DNA from: Arbacia lixula | Lineage: Eukaryota > Echinodermata > Echinoidea > Arbacioida > Arbaciidae | DNA length: 64,000 nt | Reading direction: 5' to 3' | NCBI GenBank assembly: GCA_963669155.1 | Contig: OZ022576.1 | Coordinates: 5,179,322 to 5,243,321 of the forward strand | In this document: positions 1 to 40,564 of the stretch, piece by piece | Numbering within the stretch: position 1 is the first letter of the stretch | How the letters are laid out: every line of letters begins with the position of its first letter | Program-made: the position numbers and the translations under genes | The notes under the pieces: model-generated | What the model was told of the DNA's origin: nothing | Databases searched by the model: none | Seen by the model: the letters and a program-made list of their open reading frames with translations, nothing else

Positions 1-3000
1 TTTGAGTCAAAGGCATACATCCACTTAAGTTGAGAACACTCTTTCTTAGTGTTCAAGTACAGACTGTTGACTTAATAATTCTGGTCTACTTCCCGTGGTC
101 TTCCCCTGCTTGGTTTTCCCCAAGAATTGATTGTTCATCAGATGAAAATGTGATGAAAAATGAAAGTGACTGCACTTGAAATATTTCTTTCATATAACAT
201 AAATCAGTGTAGACAGTCAGACACCAGTGAAAACAAAGGTCATCTACATAGACCCATCTGTTTTTGCTTTTTCCAACAGATAGATTTTGATAGGCCATTC
301 AATAAAATGCACAACTTTTTGTAAGTTGATCCTCCTGATACATGTCAGATGGAGAATGTCTAATGAATGTATGGTGAAGGTGGGATGAAAACAGGGTTTT
401 TGCACTGTATGCACACTCTCCAGGTCGGTGAGAAACATAAAGTTCATACCGTTTTGTGATGATGTAAGGAACATGAACAATGGGTTGTGCCCTGGGAGAA
501 AACCTGGGATATAAAGAGCTCTATGATTTCCTAAGCAAATTCCTGCTCCTACCTTCTGATTCAGCTTCCTGAAAAAGCAGAAAGAGCAGAGAGTGAACAT
601 TCTTCTTGTTTGTTTTAAAACCTCACAGGCCTTAGGTACTTCTAGTCTTCAGGTACAGACTGAGTTAACCCCCCCCCCCCCCCCCCTCAGTCCCACAGGC
701 AAGAAACTATGTTACTATTACTATGGGGCAGTCAGTGTCTTGGTTAACAACTTCCTTCTAACTGGTCAGAATGCTTTCTTACTCTCGCCTTAATCCAGTG
801 ATTCAGTTTCAGTGGATGGAATGCACTCTTAATCTATTACATGTTGCTGCTGCTAGTCAGAACAACTTTGAGGTTTCCATTTGTTACATATTTTTTTAAA
901 AAGATGTCTGTACAATTACGTAAAGAATGGAAATAGTAAACTCTGTGATGCCATCTCAAAACACATGTCTGCAGAACGAGACTAGAGGCTGACTTAGGTG
1001 TATTAGGAATCCTGTACAAACATAGGATCTACATGTAGTCTCTGGAGTTTCAGACTCAGGCACCAGACTGACTGACAAAACAGGGGGAAAATACATGGGG
1101 GCTTGGGGCAATTTCGCCCCTGAAATGCTTAAGAGAGCCCTGGGGAAATGTTAAGAGAGCCCCCAAAATTCCCATAGTCCCAATGTAAAATTGTAGCCAA
1201 ATGACCGATGTGCCGAAAAAGTTGCCCCGAAAGTGTTAAATTATTTTTTCCTTGTGACAAATGATTTATGCGTGTAAACTAGGTGGTAGGTAGATTGATT
1301 GCATCTTCTGAGAAGCAATAAAGAATGTGGAAATGAAGATGACCATAGGCAGGTCTTCATGACACTCAAGTTGCATATATCTCACTCAGACCTCTATGGG
1401 TTGCGAAATGTTGAAAAGGAAACTGCATCAGCGTGAAACAAGCGAATACAATGCTACTGTTTGCCCACTTAAAACTCCAGCTTCTATTTCAAAATGCACA
1501 ATATGCTGATTATTTCTTCCTCATTAGCCATTATATCCATACTTTCTAGAAGCAGTGTTTACAAATTATGCTGATACAAACCGGCAGAGATAAAATGGAG
1601 CGAGTTTGACGACATCCCTGTGCTGACTGACTAGAATGCTTCTATCCGCCAATATTCACTGCAAATTTGCTAAATGCAACTTCAATCACATGCACATCTC
1701 TTTGCCATTTTAAATCAGCATTTGCTGTATAAAGAGCATTTTTTTTGTAAAATTGATCCACCAAAATCTGACTAATGGCATGATGTAAATGCTTATTCTA
1801 GCTTAAAAATTAGACATCAACATGCATTTATAGCACATCTTTTGTCCTAATTAGTCTTACAGTATTTCCCAGATGAGAAATATTCTGTGTGTGTTGTCAA
1901 GTTAAGACTGGTGAAGATGACCCTGCTTGTTAACCTGGTCATGTGCCTGATGTGGATATTTGAGTGGAAATGGGAGAGGTCGCAAGGAGAAGAGGACAAG
2001 AAGGAGAGGACGGTACTTATTGCTCAAGGATCGCAGCTTGATGTAGGTCAAAGTGGACAGTGTGCAGTATTTAACCTGGGTGAATTCTGTTTACTGTGTT
2101 TGTTCATGGACTAGCTGATTGCAGAGACTGCTCTAAACTATTTATGACATGCTTGCATGAGGTTGGGTTCTTTTGTATCATGAATTCAAAATTGCTATTC
2201 CCTCTTATTTTTTTCATAAATGTTTTTTTTTAATTATTTTTTTTAACCTTTTTATCTTTGCCTACTGTATATGACGTACCAGTGTTCTAGAGAAAACCAA
2301 GAAGATATTGTGGGGATTTAATAACACAAGAGTAAATTCTGTAGTGTTGTGTTTTATAGAGACTCTTCACAACATATTATTATTTTATGCACACAGTGCA
2401 TGTGATCAGCAAACAGGACTCATTACCTCTGAATCATCCCGGGGCAGCCAATCTACTTTAGGTGCAGCTTGCTACCTTAAAGGCATTCAGTTAGTTTAAT
2501 AAGTATGCCTCCTTAAAGGAGAAGGAATTAGTTTTGTAGGACACCAAGATATCTGCAACGTAGTACACAAATCAATGTATGATGCTTGACAACCTATTTG
2601 GTTGACTTTATGCAGCAGCTGAGAATGCTAGTGGTAGAATTTGTGGACATTGGCGGCATTATCAAACTAAAGGCCCATTTACACTGTCAAGCAAATATCA
2701 AGATTTTTCTAAGATCGCGATTTTTTTTTGGGCAAGTGTAAATGGTGAGATATAAAATCGCGATTTGAAAAATCTCGATCTTAGCAAGTGTAAATGAGGC
2801 TTAAGTAATTTCCAGGTTTCTAAGAAACATTTTTTTCTTGTGTTATCAAACTGCAGTACATGTACGTTCATGTAGATGAATAATTTGAAGTGTTGTACAG
2901 AATCTTCATGTTCTGGATGAAATACACAAACAAAATGCGTTGTCCAAGATTTATGGAATATATGAAAGATCATTGGAAATGGTGATTACTCATTGTAGCC

Positions 3001-5870
3001 ACAGTGCATTTCATGCACTATAGTGTTTGTGGATGCAATGTATATTATGTGGCTGCTACAGTATGTAAACAGTCTGTAAGTGTAAACCACTAGTGCTGCA
3101 AAAAAATGAATAGAACGATCTGATGATTATATTATTTCAAAAATGCCAAATGTCCGGATCAGTTCACCAATTTGCCTCAAACTTTCCCCTACATGCTTCT
3201 TTGCTTTATGCGCATCAATACAAGTCGATTTTGGGGTTGGTTGTTCTCCTTTAAGAGAGACAAAGAGTGACGTCTTTAGAACTTTAGGGAGCCAGGGGGG
3301 TAGAGAAACTGCACTAGTAGCTGCTTCCTCTGGTCCCACTGAATCTACCTCAACAGCAGCCAGCAGTTGTGGGCGGGGAAGGGCATGATTCACTCTACAG
3401 CCTCAGATTGTTCATAAAACCCACCCATTTAATTCAGACCGAATGATGGGCCCCAATCTTCAGTCTGAAGTCTGAATGAAGAGATTGTTACCGGTGTTGA
3501 TACTGATGGAATGTAACGTCTCTGTTTAAGACCTGCGCAAACACTTACCCTACGTTAGTTCTGATATGTCTTGATTGTTCATTTGCGAACGATAGTGATG
3601 AGTGACACTTTCATGTCTGAGATGTGCATTCACGTTCTTGTTAAGACGTACCATGTAGGACATCAGTGATGTACTGGTATTTCAATATAGGTTATTTCTA
3701 ATGAAATCTTCATCAACCCTTTGACTGGCAAACAAAACATGCTTGCAGAAATTTATGTGTATAAATTGTGCAAAAGTTCACAAAAAGCACACATAGAGTT
3801 AAGATGCATGACTGGGAACTTGGAGCTTCCTATGAAACTCTCGTGATAGGGATGCTCATGTGAAAATGGGAAGTTTTCAAGTGGGGGATGTTTCTGCGAG
3901 CTGATTGCAACATCTGCATAAACTTCCTGTCTTCCGCTACTTCCAATTTCTGGGCCGACAGTGTGACGTGACTTCTTATTCTTTGAAGAATGGTTGCTTA
4001 TATATAAAAAAAAATATCCAAGGTCAGCATAAAAGGAAGGCTACCAGCTTAAGTGACTCGATTCCAAGAAGGAGCTTGATTCATTTTCCATGTATGCACT
4101 TGCACTTTCGCATTCACCTTGCATGAAAAGTCCATAATGATTAAATTTGCTAATGTACTACAATGACATGATGGACTAAATGTAGTCATTATGCTGGATT
4201 CCTGAATTCCTGCAGTCTGCACAATTTCCTGCTTATTTTTACCAAAAAAAAAACATCTCTCAGCTGTGATTTCATTCCACTCTAGATGAAAAATAGCTCA
4301 GTAATCTAATTTCTTTGTATATTTTTGCAATGAAATTGATATATTATGTGTGAACACAAATTTGTACAAAGTGGGTACCATCAGTGGGTGAAAAGCGCTG
4401 ATGCATATAGTGGTGAGTGCCACCTGTTTAGAGAAGCCATTTGTCCTCATCATGCAATCACTTTCATTTCCTTCTCTATATCCTGACTCCCTCACTGCCG
4501 GCGTCCTAAAGGTTTGGGAGCAATGAGTAAAACAACTGTCAGTGCCGTTATCTTTCTAAAAATAACACTCAAACATTGTCCACAGAAGAGCAGCATGATA
4601 TGTGTGGCAAAAATTCCTAACTTTAGAAATGCGTCATGTTTTAAATTTTTTTGGGAAAAGAGTTTTGTATGTACATTACATGTGCTTACAAAAGTGTAGA
4701 TCTTTAAAGTAACACCTGAAATCCTGAGGTTGAAAAAGTAAGGCATAAGTGTGCATTAGAAGACGCTAGATAACAAAATAAACATTGAAATACAAAACTA
4801 GAATATGTACATTGCTCTTTGTAGTTTTCCATGGTGTGTAATTTTTGTGGATAAAATGTTAAATTTCGGTGAAAGAAAAACCGTCCCCAAAATACATTTA
4901 GTGAACAAATAGGAAGAAAGAATCTGCACAAGCACACACATGTACATTTGTGTTTTATTGACATGGGCAATTGGCATGGGCTAGAGGTCAAGATCAGAGA
5001 GGTCACATCTAATAGAGACTCCAGGCTTCTGAGACAGGAATCATTCAAGTACGGTATAATTCTGTCATGCTGGGCTGCAGTGAGCTGAGTGGGAGATACA
5101 CAATGCAGATGACTTTGTCTTGCTGATCATCTTGATATGAATTTATCCAGATCTCACTTCTGCTGGAAAGGGCTCTGTACCCTCATGTTACAGCTGTTGT
5201 GTGACAATGAAATGTTTCTAACAAATGAACCCTGAGGGAAATTACTTCGAATGCTACTCTCATATTACAAGATCATGGATAATTCTAAGACTCTACCTAT
5301 TTCATTTCATTTGTGTTTTATCTCTTCTAATGCATCTTCAAGTGTAGAACATTGTAACAGAAACATGGCGGGTCCAAAAGAGGTACATTATTAGTAGATT
5401 TATCACATTAACATTGTCTATGACATTACATTTTGTTCAAACTTTACTTTTAAACTTTGTTGACTACATTCCATGATCATTATTCCATTAGAAGCCAGGT
5501 ATCTCTATTCAAATTGCACTATAAACAGACACGTGAATTGTACATTAATGCAGAAATTATTTTGCCACATTCAATGTGTATTTTTATCTTGGTTGATGAA
5601 GTTTGTTTGGCTAGATTAGATGACTGCTGTCCGGAGGAAAACCATACTCACCTCACTAATTAACCCTTTGTGTGCCAGACAAAATGTTGTTGAGGGCGCT
5701 TTTATGTGTATTTATCCTGAACAAATCCACAAGTGGCACATAAAAGGTTAAATAGAATAATCCTGGGTGCATTCATGCAAACAAACTTGAGCACATGTTG
5801 GGGAATAAACCAGGATGCTAACAACTGTGACTGTCAATGCTTTATTTTGCTTTTGTTTTGCTGCTTGCAG
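1..5870. other. Non-coding flank or intron 5' of the receptor gene
   Basis: I find no exon with splice sites and a recognisable protein here. The first exon seen (5871) starts in the middle of a codon and carries neither a start codon nor a signal peptide, so this stretch is probably intron of that gene. It holds a poly-C run near 671-686, a foldback element at 2670-2803, poly-T/A runs and an unassigned stretch open on both strands at 3127-3393. No cysteine-rich EMI or EGF exon was found by reading all frames, though a short one could be missed. Confidence 0.5.
2670..2803. repeat. 134-bp foldback element (CATTTACACT termini)
   Basis: Ends AAGGCCCATTTACACTGTC and GCAAGTGTAAATGAGGCTT are inverted, and the interior contains the inverted pair AAGATCGCGATT and AATCGCGATT. 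No ORF. Confidence 0.85.
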
Positions 5871-32267
<26,397 letters not shown>

Positions 32268-35200
32268 GCCTGGAGCTCAGACTCACTGTAGATAGGATAC
32301 CTGTGATGTACTTAGTTGAGCTGATGCTGCTGTTTAGTAGGAATATGTAAAATCCATGGTGGGTACATTAAGTTAGCAACAACAGTTGGCATTGTACTTC
32401 AATGTGTCCAATGTATCATCATTAAATCAGGTACTTATTTCATTAAAATGATACTCCCAAGCAACTCATGAAATATGTGATGGATATGCCTTCTTATGCC
32501 TCAATCCCAAACAGATGGTTGCTTTCTTTTTTTATTGGGAAAATTTTCATCATTGAAATGAACAAAAAAAAATACAAAGCATCTGTTCAAGGCACTTGCT
32601 ATCATAATTGGAATAAGGATGGTAAGATAAGTATTTTAGTGTGTTTTGATATTCTTTCATGGTGTAGTTTACGAGTTGAAAATGCACAAAAAATGAAAAT
32701 GCTTAAAATGGTCAAACTGTTGACACCATTATAGTGAATCTATGCCCATAGACATCAACGGGCTTCTCTTATTCTTCCATTATATCTTGTAACTACATGA
32801 GAGCTGCTGAATAGCTGGTGCGGAAACATGAAGACTTCTTTCAGACTTGATGTACACAGTATTGAGTATTGAGCATTGAGTAAAATAGTACTTACTACGT
32901 TGCCCAAACAGGGTATTCTTTCATGCGTTTGCCAAGTTGTTGCTGCCATATTTGCTTTCACTTTTTATACAGCTTCCTGTGCTTGTACCACAAACGATGG
33001 TGACATTTTATGAATATGCACTTGTATGTTGCTTATTATTTGCCTAAACACTTGCCAATGAGTTCAGCTCCGTCATCAAATGCGGCTCTATTTTTTATAT
33101 GCTTGCTGCTGCCCTTCATGTCATTACCATGAAGATAACGTGCTTGAAATGTGAATTTACATTCTGGTGTGGGACTGCTTATTTGAGAGGGTCATGATCA
33201 CTCCTATTTAGGCAATTAATTACATTTTTTTTTTAAATTCTTTGTTAAAGTGAAGATGCAATAAGTTGCTTGAGTAATGGTACTGGGATGTCAAGCTACT
33301 CTGTTAGGCACAGCGTGCCAAGCAGAGCAGGTAGTAATGCATAGAATTTTAGATGTCTAGATGGATGTTTCTATATGTGAAGCAGAAAGTAGCAGTTCAA
33401 CTAGATATTGATGAATTGTATATTGATGTGAAATACATCACATGATCAATTGTTTATAGTCACATCTGTAATATAAATTAAATGCTGTATCATAGTAATT
33501 TTTCTTTATTTTATCTCTATTATCTGTGTATATTATGAATCATGTAAAGTAAATCAACTCATGGAACTTCTGTGGCTTCTAGATTGTGAATATTTTCCCA
33601 TCTACCTATGTACATAATCATGCTGAAGTGTAATTATTCAAGGCATGTGTATAGAGACCATTGTGTCATGATAATCTCTAATGTGGGCTCAAGCAATTTT
33701 TGTAAAAAATCCCTTTAGAGAGTGTCAAGAAAAACTCGCCCAATGAGATTCATAGCATCGTGTTGAATGGCTGTACAGGATAAGGCAGACAGGAAGTGAA
33801 ACAAACAACTTTTTCAAACTAGATTTTCATTTTTGTTATACAGTTTGCCATCATGTATCTACATTTTTCTTCAAATTCAGATTTTCTTTTTGTACACTTG
33901 GATATGTCTTCCCAGAAAACAAATTAATCATAATGAGTACATGAATTCTATCACTGTCATGTCATTAATTTCTTCAATGATTTATGCAAGTAAGATGCAG
34001 TGATATTTCTGAGTTTCAGCTATTGCATATGATATATTAATTGAATCTGAAATTAATATTTAGAGAAATATTGAGGAATCATTTGATTTTTTTGAAAATG
34101 TTACTTCTGAAAGCGTGGCTTAGAAAGGAAAAGCATCCATGTTTATATTCATGTGATTTTTAATATTTCAAGCTTCTTACCCTCAAAATCTTATGTACAC
34201 AATTACGAGAGAGGAATATTACAATTGTTTTCTCCTCTAGCTGTCACACTATTGATACATGTATTTACCATGGTGACATGGTTTTAGGTTTTTACAGTTC
34301 CAAGTACTGAGTTTGTCTGGTATACTTCCCAGATTAGACACAATTATTTTTTTTTGAACCATTGAAAGGGAAGTCTATTGATGGACTCTTGACAGGCAGC
34401 AATCCAAATTGTACAATGGTATATGTTCTACTTACCGTTCCCTTCATACGTAACGGTCACAATTCTTTTGAAATAATTTGTCTTCCTCTATGTATTGCAC
34501 ATATCTGTTCCGAATTGTCTTTTGTGAAGTTTTTTTTATCCTAATCCTTATGTACTTCAATGGTAACCGGCCCCCAACATGTTAATGTGGAAACTCTGTG
34601 GTAGGATGAAACACCTAGAAACAGTGATACATGAACTGTCTTTCAAGTAGAGAAAGTGGTAATTATTTGAGAGACACTATCTTGCATATAAAATAGCCTC
34701 TATGATAATAGCTGCCTTGTTAACAACAATAACAAGCGGTAGAAGCCAATCTCCATCGAAACTAATGATCTGAAATAAAAACAATATATATACGATTAAC
34801 ACCACTTCTATTTGCTTTTTAGTGACTAATTTTGGCAGTGATTTTTTTTTTTACCAATTCATTATTTTTCTTAAGGAGATATGATTTTCAGTTGGGCATA
34901 TTGGGTGTAAGTTTAGACCCGATTAGAGCATTATGTACTTATTTTTTCTACTGATAAGTCGTGCCATAAAATGCCAAAGAAACCCCATTTTAAAAGGATT
35001 TTTGTTTAGTTTATGTCACCCATTGTCACAATACTCTTCATAAAGAAGCACTTTTTTATGATATTGATTTGTTTTAAAGATTAATTAGCAAATATTAGTT
35101 GTATTATGAGTAATGTTTGTAGCCAAAAGGCATAAGGCTAAATATTTGCCAGAATTTCCAAACAATGTAATGTGTACCTCTTGTCAAACAAAAACTGTAA

Positions 35201-35979
35201 TTCATACATGTATGATATGGTGGCTCATTTCTTTATAAGATGTCCAAATTGTTTGTGTACCTTGCTGAGCTACTTTATGTTTCTTTTGATGACGTAATGA
35301 AATATTCTATGGTGTTATTTCCATCTTTTTTTGGGGAAAAAAATCAAAACTAGAATGACTGTACTTGGTATGTGGGAGAACAGTCGGCAAAGCTTAAGTC
35401 ATGTGGACCAAGTAAACAATGTTTTTTTTACTGCAAACAGTTATACATTTTTTCAATGAAATTGAGGACAAAAGTACTGCAATAAATGTTCATTTAGATG
35501 ATTATAAGCCTTGGCAATAAGGCCTTGGCTAGTAGGCAGTATAGATTGACCGTTTGATAATTTATGCAAATCTAATTTGTATTAAATTGAATCACACATT
35601 CTTCCTCATGTAAACATCAATGTTCGAGGTAACATTTTCACAGGCAGCAAGGTTCCATTACCAGCCCACTGATCAGGATTTTTATGAGTGACTACAATCT
35701 TGTTTTGAAACATAACTGTCCATATCAGTGCAATCATTACTTGCCTTTGAATGATGTTTCATTGTCTGTACAGTCGTATCACCATGGGTGATACTTGTAA
35801 ATAAATACTGGTATTCATATCGCAGACCTTGTGTGTGAGTGTTTATGCTTATAATGCAGTGTTGGATAGTCAAGGTTACATGTATGATTTGTAGCTAAAT
35901 CTACATTCACACACAGACACACACACACAAACATACACATACAGTACATATGCAAACATACACCAACACATTCTAGTAC

Positions 35980-36583
35980 TACGTGTTGAAAAAAAAATTG
36001 ACACTTTTGAAAAATAATTAAAACTTAGTATCAACTCAAATCAAGCTGAAATTGACACATAAAGTTAAGGGATGTCATTTTTTTTTACAGGCAGGTGACA
36101 TGACTTCTTTTCTTGTAATACATGTAATCCTTGTTGCAATGAGATTGTTGCAATGAGATTTTCACTTTTGGACAAATTTGGATCGAAACATTTTGTGTAT
36201 CAGATAATCGATTCAGAACAAAAAAATGGTAATTGTGCATCACATATGCTACTCCACAATTTCTCTTCTGCCAGAAGCATCATGCATTATTAATGACACT
36301 ATGATGGCAGTTGCTAGTGGATTAACAGGTGTGATACACAATAGTCGTTGTTGTGTTTGGGGAATTTATCATCTCATACACACAAATTTTGATGTCAAAA
36401 TTTATTCATAAGTGAAAATCTCATTAAAATATTCCAAGGATTATTACAAGTAATCAATGAAATGTCACAAAACCCGTCTGTAAAAAAAAAATTGACATCC
36501 CTTGACTTTATGTTTCATTTTCAGCTTGATTTGAGTTGAAACTAACAATTACTTTTCAAAAGTGTCAAGGTCTTTTGTAACAC
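35980..36583. repeat. About 600-bp foldback element with 7-bp direct repeats
   Basis: Left arm about 35980-36180 and right arm about 36405-36583 are inverted copies (for example TTGACACTTTTGAAAA near 35998 against TTTTCAAAAGTGTCAA near 36554) around a loop of about 225 bp. CTAGTAC stands on both sides (35973-35979 and 36584-36590), consistent with a target-site duplication. Confidence 0.75.
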
Positions 36584-37302
36584 CTAGTACATGTACATGT
36601 AAATATTTGTATTCCTCGCACAAATATTGTATACCTTCACACACCTTGTAATTTAGGCTGATACACTTTGTTAATTCCACATTCATGGCCTACATATTTC
36701 ACAACTAAAATTGGGTGGAAGGTGATAAACAAATCAGATAATGGGACTCTTCATGAAATAATAATTGCAACAATAATTCATTGATATTGGTATTTACACC
36801 TGTTTATTACAACTTTCAGTGCCTCCTGTACAATCATTGATTCGCTTTGTACAAAATCTGCAAATAATTAACATTATTAAGATCAGGGTTTTCTTAATGT
36901 AACCCATAAGGTGCAAACACATCATATGTGCATATGTTAATGGTGGGTGTGGAGGGAAACCTAGTCATGAGATGCCTGTTTCAATGCCAGAAAGTTGATG
37001 AGTAAATGTTTGTTCTGCCTTCTCATTGATCAAGATCTTTTCGCCTTCTTAACCATACAAAAACATGAATGCAGAGAGAAATAGGAGCTTTGAGCAAAAA
37101 AACTTACCAGCGATCAGATGGAAATTAGCAGTATCTAATATTTTGTCTGTAATAGTCTACAATGCATGGAATCTAGGCTGTGTGGATGCACACCTCCCTT
37201 TGTGTGTATATTTACTTCAACACTGTTATGGGCTCAGCATTATATCAATGGATAATCTATCCTAATAGAGTACCAAAGTGGTGTTGTCTCATGCATTATT
37301 AT

Positions 37303-37475
37303 GCTGGTTTCTGCTCATCACTCAAGTGAGAGTTTCACTGGTACGACATTGTCTAGTGGGCTAGTGTCAGGCACTCTCATTGAGAGATCCTGCTACAATC
37401 ACTGCTGTTTGCTAAACCCACATAGTTTAGAACCAGTTGTCTTGGCAACATGCTCATATGATGTCACACTTCGGT
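37303..37475 (+). repeat. Dispersed repeat, copy 2
   Basis: Same sequence family as 6316-6475, same strand, with substitutions and small indels. The left inverted terminus is damaged; the right one (GTTTAGAACCAGTTGTCTTG) is intact. Confidence 0.75.
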
Positions 37476-37599
37476 ACAGAAGCTTTCAATACAAGCAGAA
37501 AAAAATCCAATGCAGGTCAGGACAAGGATATTTTTAAAACAAAATCCATATCAGTAATGATGTTATGGAAGTTCACTGATGTTAAAACAGAGATCGGCC

Positions 37600-37734
37600 A
37601 GGCATTTCATTAAAGGACTTGTCGGATATTTTATCCGACATGTTTGCTCTCGGCCAATAAGATGCAAGCATTTCAGTAGCTTATAACAGTTTGTCGGATA
37701 AAACGTCCGACAATTCCTTTGATGAAATGCCCCC
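37600..37734. repeat. Foldback element family TTGTCGGA, copy 1
   Basis: About 135 bp with inverted ends GGCATTTCATTAAAGGACTT and TTCCTTTGATGAAATGCC and internal TTGTCGGATA/TATCCGACA inversions. Nearly the reverse complement of the element at 40108-40245. Confidence 0.85.
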
Positions 37735-40107
37735 CAGGACATACCGGTATGTGTCATCTCATCATCTTCACGTATCTATTGTCCTCTTACTCCAACGTTG
37801 TTGAATACGCATGGGAATAAATGCCAGTTGTCAATATATTGATATACCTACCAACCTACTTTGAATGCACATACAAGGACATATTTATCTTCCAGTAAAC
37901 TGCTACACGTAAGTAGAGAAAAGCGGTACAACAGAGAGGCATAACACAACCTCACATGTACAGATGTTCCCACCTTCGTAGTTTTCAGATTTAGTCTAAA
38001 TATTCTTTAACTTTTTAGGATGAACTATCCTTTAAAAAGAAAAATTATGCAAAGTTATTACACAATTGACATAGCAATACATGTATTGTGTTGTTCATTC
38101 AGAATATTTGGTAATTATTGTTTGAAAATCCTTTTGGAGCAATCATTCCATTATGTGGCCTCTAATTTATTGCTGCCATTCACAAAGTAATGAGAGCCTC
38201 TAAAATCACATTTGGGAAAATGACCGAGAAAAAACTACAAGTAGCGGATATGATGAAGCAAAAGTCACATCAGGTGCAGGAAAAAGTCAAGACCATTTCC
38301 AATCTCTGCTTTACCTGAACCAGATGAATTGGTAAATGAACCAGCATGTTGTTATTCAAAACACTATTGAAATTATAATTTTAACTATTCCTCAATATAA
38401 TGGGCCTTTAACAATTTGTCCTAAAATTGTTCTGAAATTTATCTCCTAGGATTTTTTCCAGATACCTGTTAGCAATGTTCGCCTCTTCTTTTTTTCAAGT
38501 GATTTGTTAACTGATTAACATTTGCTGACAGCATCATTTGATGTCTGCAACTCTCTTTTACTTCACATCCTGAATGATGGAAGTTAGAGAAATCATTATA
38601 CACAGATACTGGTAAAATAGACAAGACTCCTACAAGCTAGAAACATTCTTATGATGTATAAACACCTTTCAGGTAACAAACAACATAACGATTCATGAAC
38701 TTACAGACTAACTGAGTGTACACTTGTAAGCACACACAAACATAATAGCATGAGAATATTGCCTTTCTTGTCAAACATGTAAGCCAAGATATTAAAGAGT
38801 ATAAATCTGCAAAGATATATCTTTCATATTCAGAATACATGTGCCCATAACCTATGCTTGTGTGAAAGGCAAAATAAGATTCCTCATTATAATGTGTGTT
38901 TTTTTTAATAATTCTTTAATTTGTTGAACTTCATTCCATCAATATTCAGATTTGAAATTGTGCTTACTTCAAAGTTGAAGTACGGTCACAATACAACCTC
39001 AATGTGTTTAAAAACCTCATTTACATTGACCTTAAAATGTATGAAGCTTGTCTATGGAACCAAACTGGGTTGGAGGGTGGACAAACTGAGCTGTTTGCAT
39101 CTTGTGAGTAACACTCGAGAGCCATTGGTAGGAGTTTGTGCCTAAAAAGGCAATGGCCTTGACTTTGAGCTCAAACAACCTGTAAATGTGAGAATGAATA
39201 TTCTTGTCTCATAATTAACCTTGAATATTGAATTTACCCACTGGCTCACTTTCTTCTACCTAGTTTGTTAAAGTGCTTGCCAATAGGCAGTCCTACCATT
39301 GCATGTTCTGAAAACTTGATTGAAAATCTACCATCCTTTAAAAATACTTCTCCTCCTCAAGAGCAATTTAAAACATTTGCAGTACATTCATGTGATGCGA
39401 GTGCCTCATACCGGCCAACTAGTTTTCAAATAAGGTCAAACCAAGATAATCAGCTCAAATATTTAAATTTCACTCATGTATCAATAAAATTGTGCTCTGC
39501 AAAGAACTGCTTTCGTATTGAAGATTATCAAGAAAATTTTAGAGAAATGTGCTTGGAAACATCACATTTTGATTTGACTGAACCTGGCATCTCATGACCT
39601 TTCAAGTGGTATGAAAAGATGACGGCAACCTCTCTACAACTGTTGGGAAATCACAGAAGTACAAATGCAAGTTGATAGAAACAGATATTTTGAATTAAAA
39701 TGTTCAATTGTTAAATATTTCAACATTTTGCCCAATCTTTCCTCCCAAAATCTTGCATTTTGTTTCTTATGCGTAAATATAACAAAGCGCACACCCCAGC
39801 CCAAATAACATGCATTGAGTAGAAATATGCGGGGGCCAGTAACGAGAGAAGGGTCGGTTTGTTGACCACTTACTATACATACATGCTTCATTTTACATTG
39901 GCATTCATCCTGACGACTGAGACTTCTGCTCAGACCACACTCTGCAGTAACAAAGCACTGAGGCTACTTTCACACGCTGGAATGTCTCTCCCTGCATGAC
40001 AACTGTTCTTTCCTATGTATAGGTTAGTCAGGAAAAAAAGATGCATCATTGTATACATTGTCTGCTCACACATTGTATCTGCTTCATTCTACATCGGATC
40101 AGGTACA

Positions 40108-40245
40108 GGGGGGCATTTCATCAAAGGACTTGTCGGACGTTTTATCCGACAAACTGTTATTAGCTACTGAAATGCTTGCATCTTATTGGCCGTGAGCAAA
40201 CTTGTCGGATAAAATATCCGACAAGTCCTTTGATGAAATGCCCCC
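40108..40245. repeat. Foldback element family TTGTCGGA, copy 2
   Basis: About 138 bp with inverted ends GGGGCATTTCATCAAAGGAC and GTCCTTTGATGAAATGCCCC. It lies in opposite orientation to copy 1, 2.5 kb away, just downstream of the probable polyadenylation signal of the HDGF-like gene. Confidence 0.88.
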
Positions 40246-40313
40246 AGGACTTGAACTCGTTGCAAGAACCAATTACAGCTGACTTGTCTATCCCTAATCA
40301 TTCACTATTTGTG

Positions 40314-40319
40314 TTTATT
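40314..40319 (-). promoter_or_regulatory. Probable polyadenylation signal of the HDGF-like gene
   Basis: Minus-strand AATAAA, about 190 bp after the stop codon at 40507. It would give a short 3' UTR. Inferred from motif and position only. Confidence 0.5.
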
Positions 40320-40506
40320 GGCAACAACTCACTGATGATCGCATGCTCTTATGCTACTGTTGGCGGCATGTTCCTCGCTGTTTGTTGATCAAATGCTTTC
40401 TTGTGATTGATCACATGACCTCTTGCTGTTAGTCACATGATCTCTTTCAGTTGATCACATGATATATTCTTGTAGACCACATGGTCGTTTGCTGTAGGTC
40501 ACATGC

Positions 40507-40564
40507 TCAGTCAGAGTCCAGGTCCATTCCATCATCACTGAAAGCTTGGTCTCTGCCGCTTGCT
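40507..40564 (-). CDS. HDGF-like exon 16: C-terminus
   Basis: Acceptor TTTCAG, phase 2 in, stop TGA at 40509-40507. It encodes [18 protein letters not shown]. If the intron were retained the protein would end two residues after the previous exon with a TAA at 40974-40972, giving nearly the same product without this acidic tail. Confidence 0.82.

Larger units (their letters stand above)
32268..40313. other. 3' flank of the receptor gene and intergenic DNA
   Basis: No coding region recognised. The receptor 3' UTR must begin here. AATAAA signals on the plus strand occur at 34774, 35481 and 35800, but I cannot say which is used. Foldback elements lie at 35980-36583, 37600-37734 and 40108-40245, and a dispersed repeat at 37303-37475. 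The small ORF at 39265-39597 has no recognisable feature. Confidence 0.6.

Noticed and set aside
39265-39597. 110-codon plus-strand ORF between the two genes
   Set aside because: No recognised motif, ordinary composition, no repeat or splice support; about the length expected by chance in this much sequence.
37563-40388. Two short ORFs sharing HLIGREQTCRIKYPTSP
   Set aside because: The shared peptide is the translation of the two copies of the TTGTCGGA foldback element, not a protein family.
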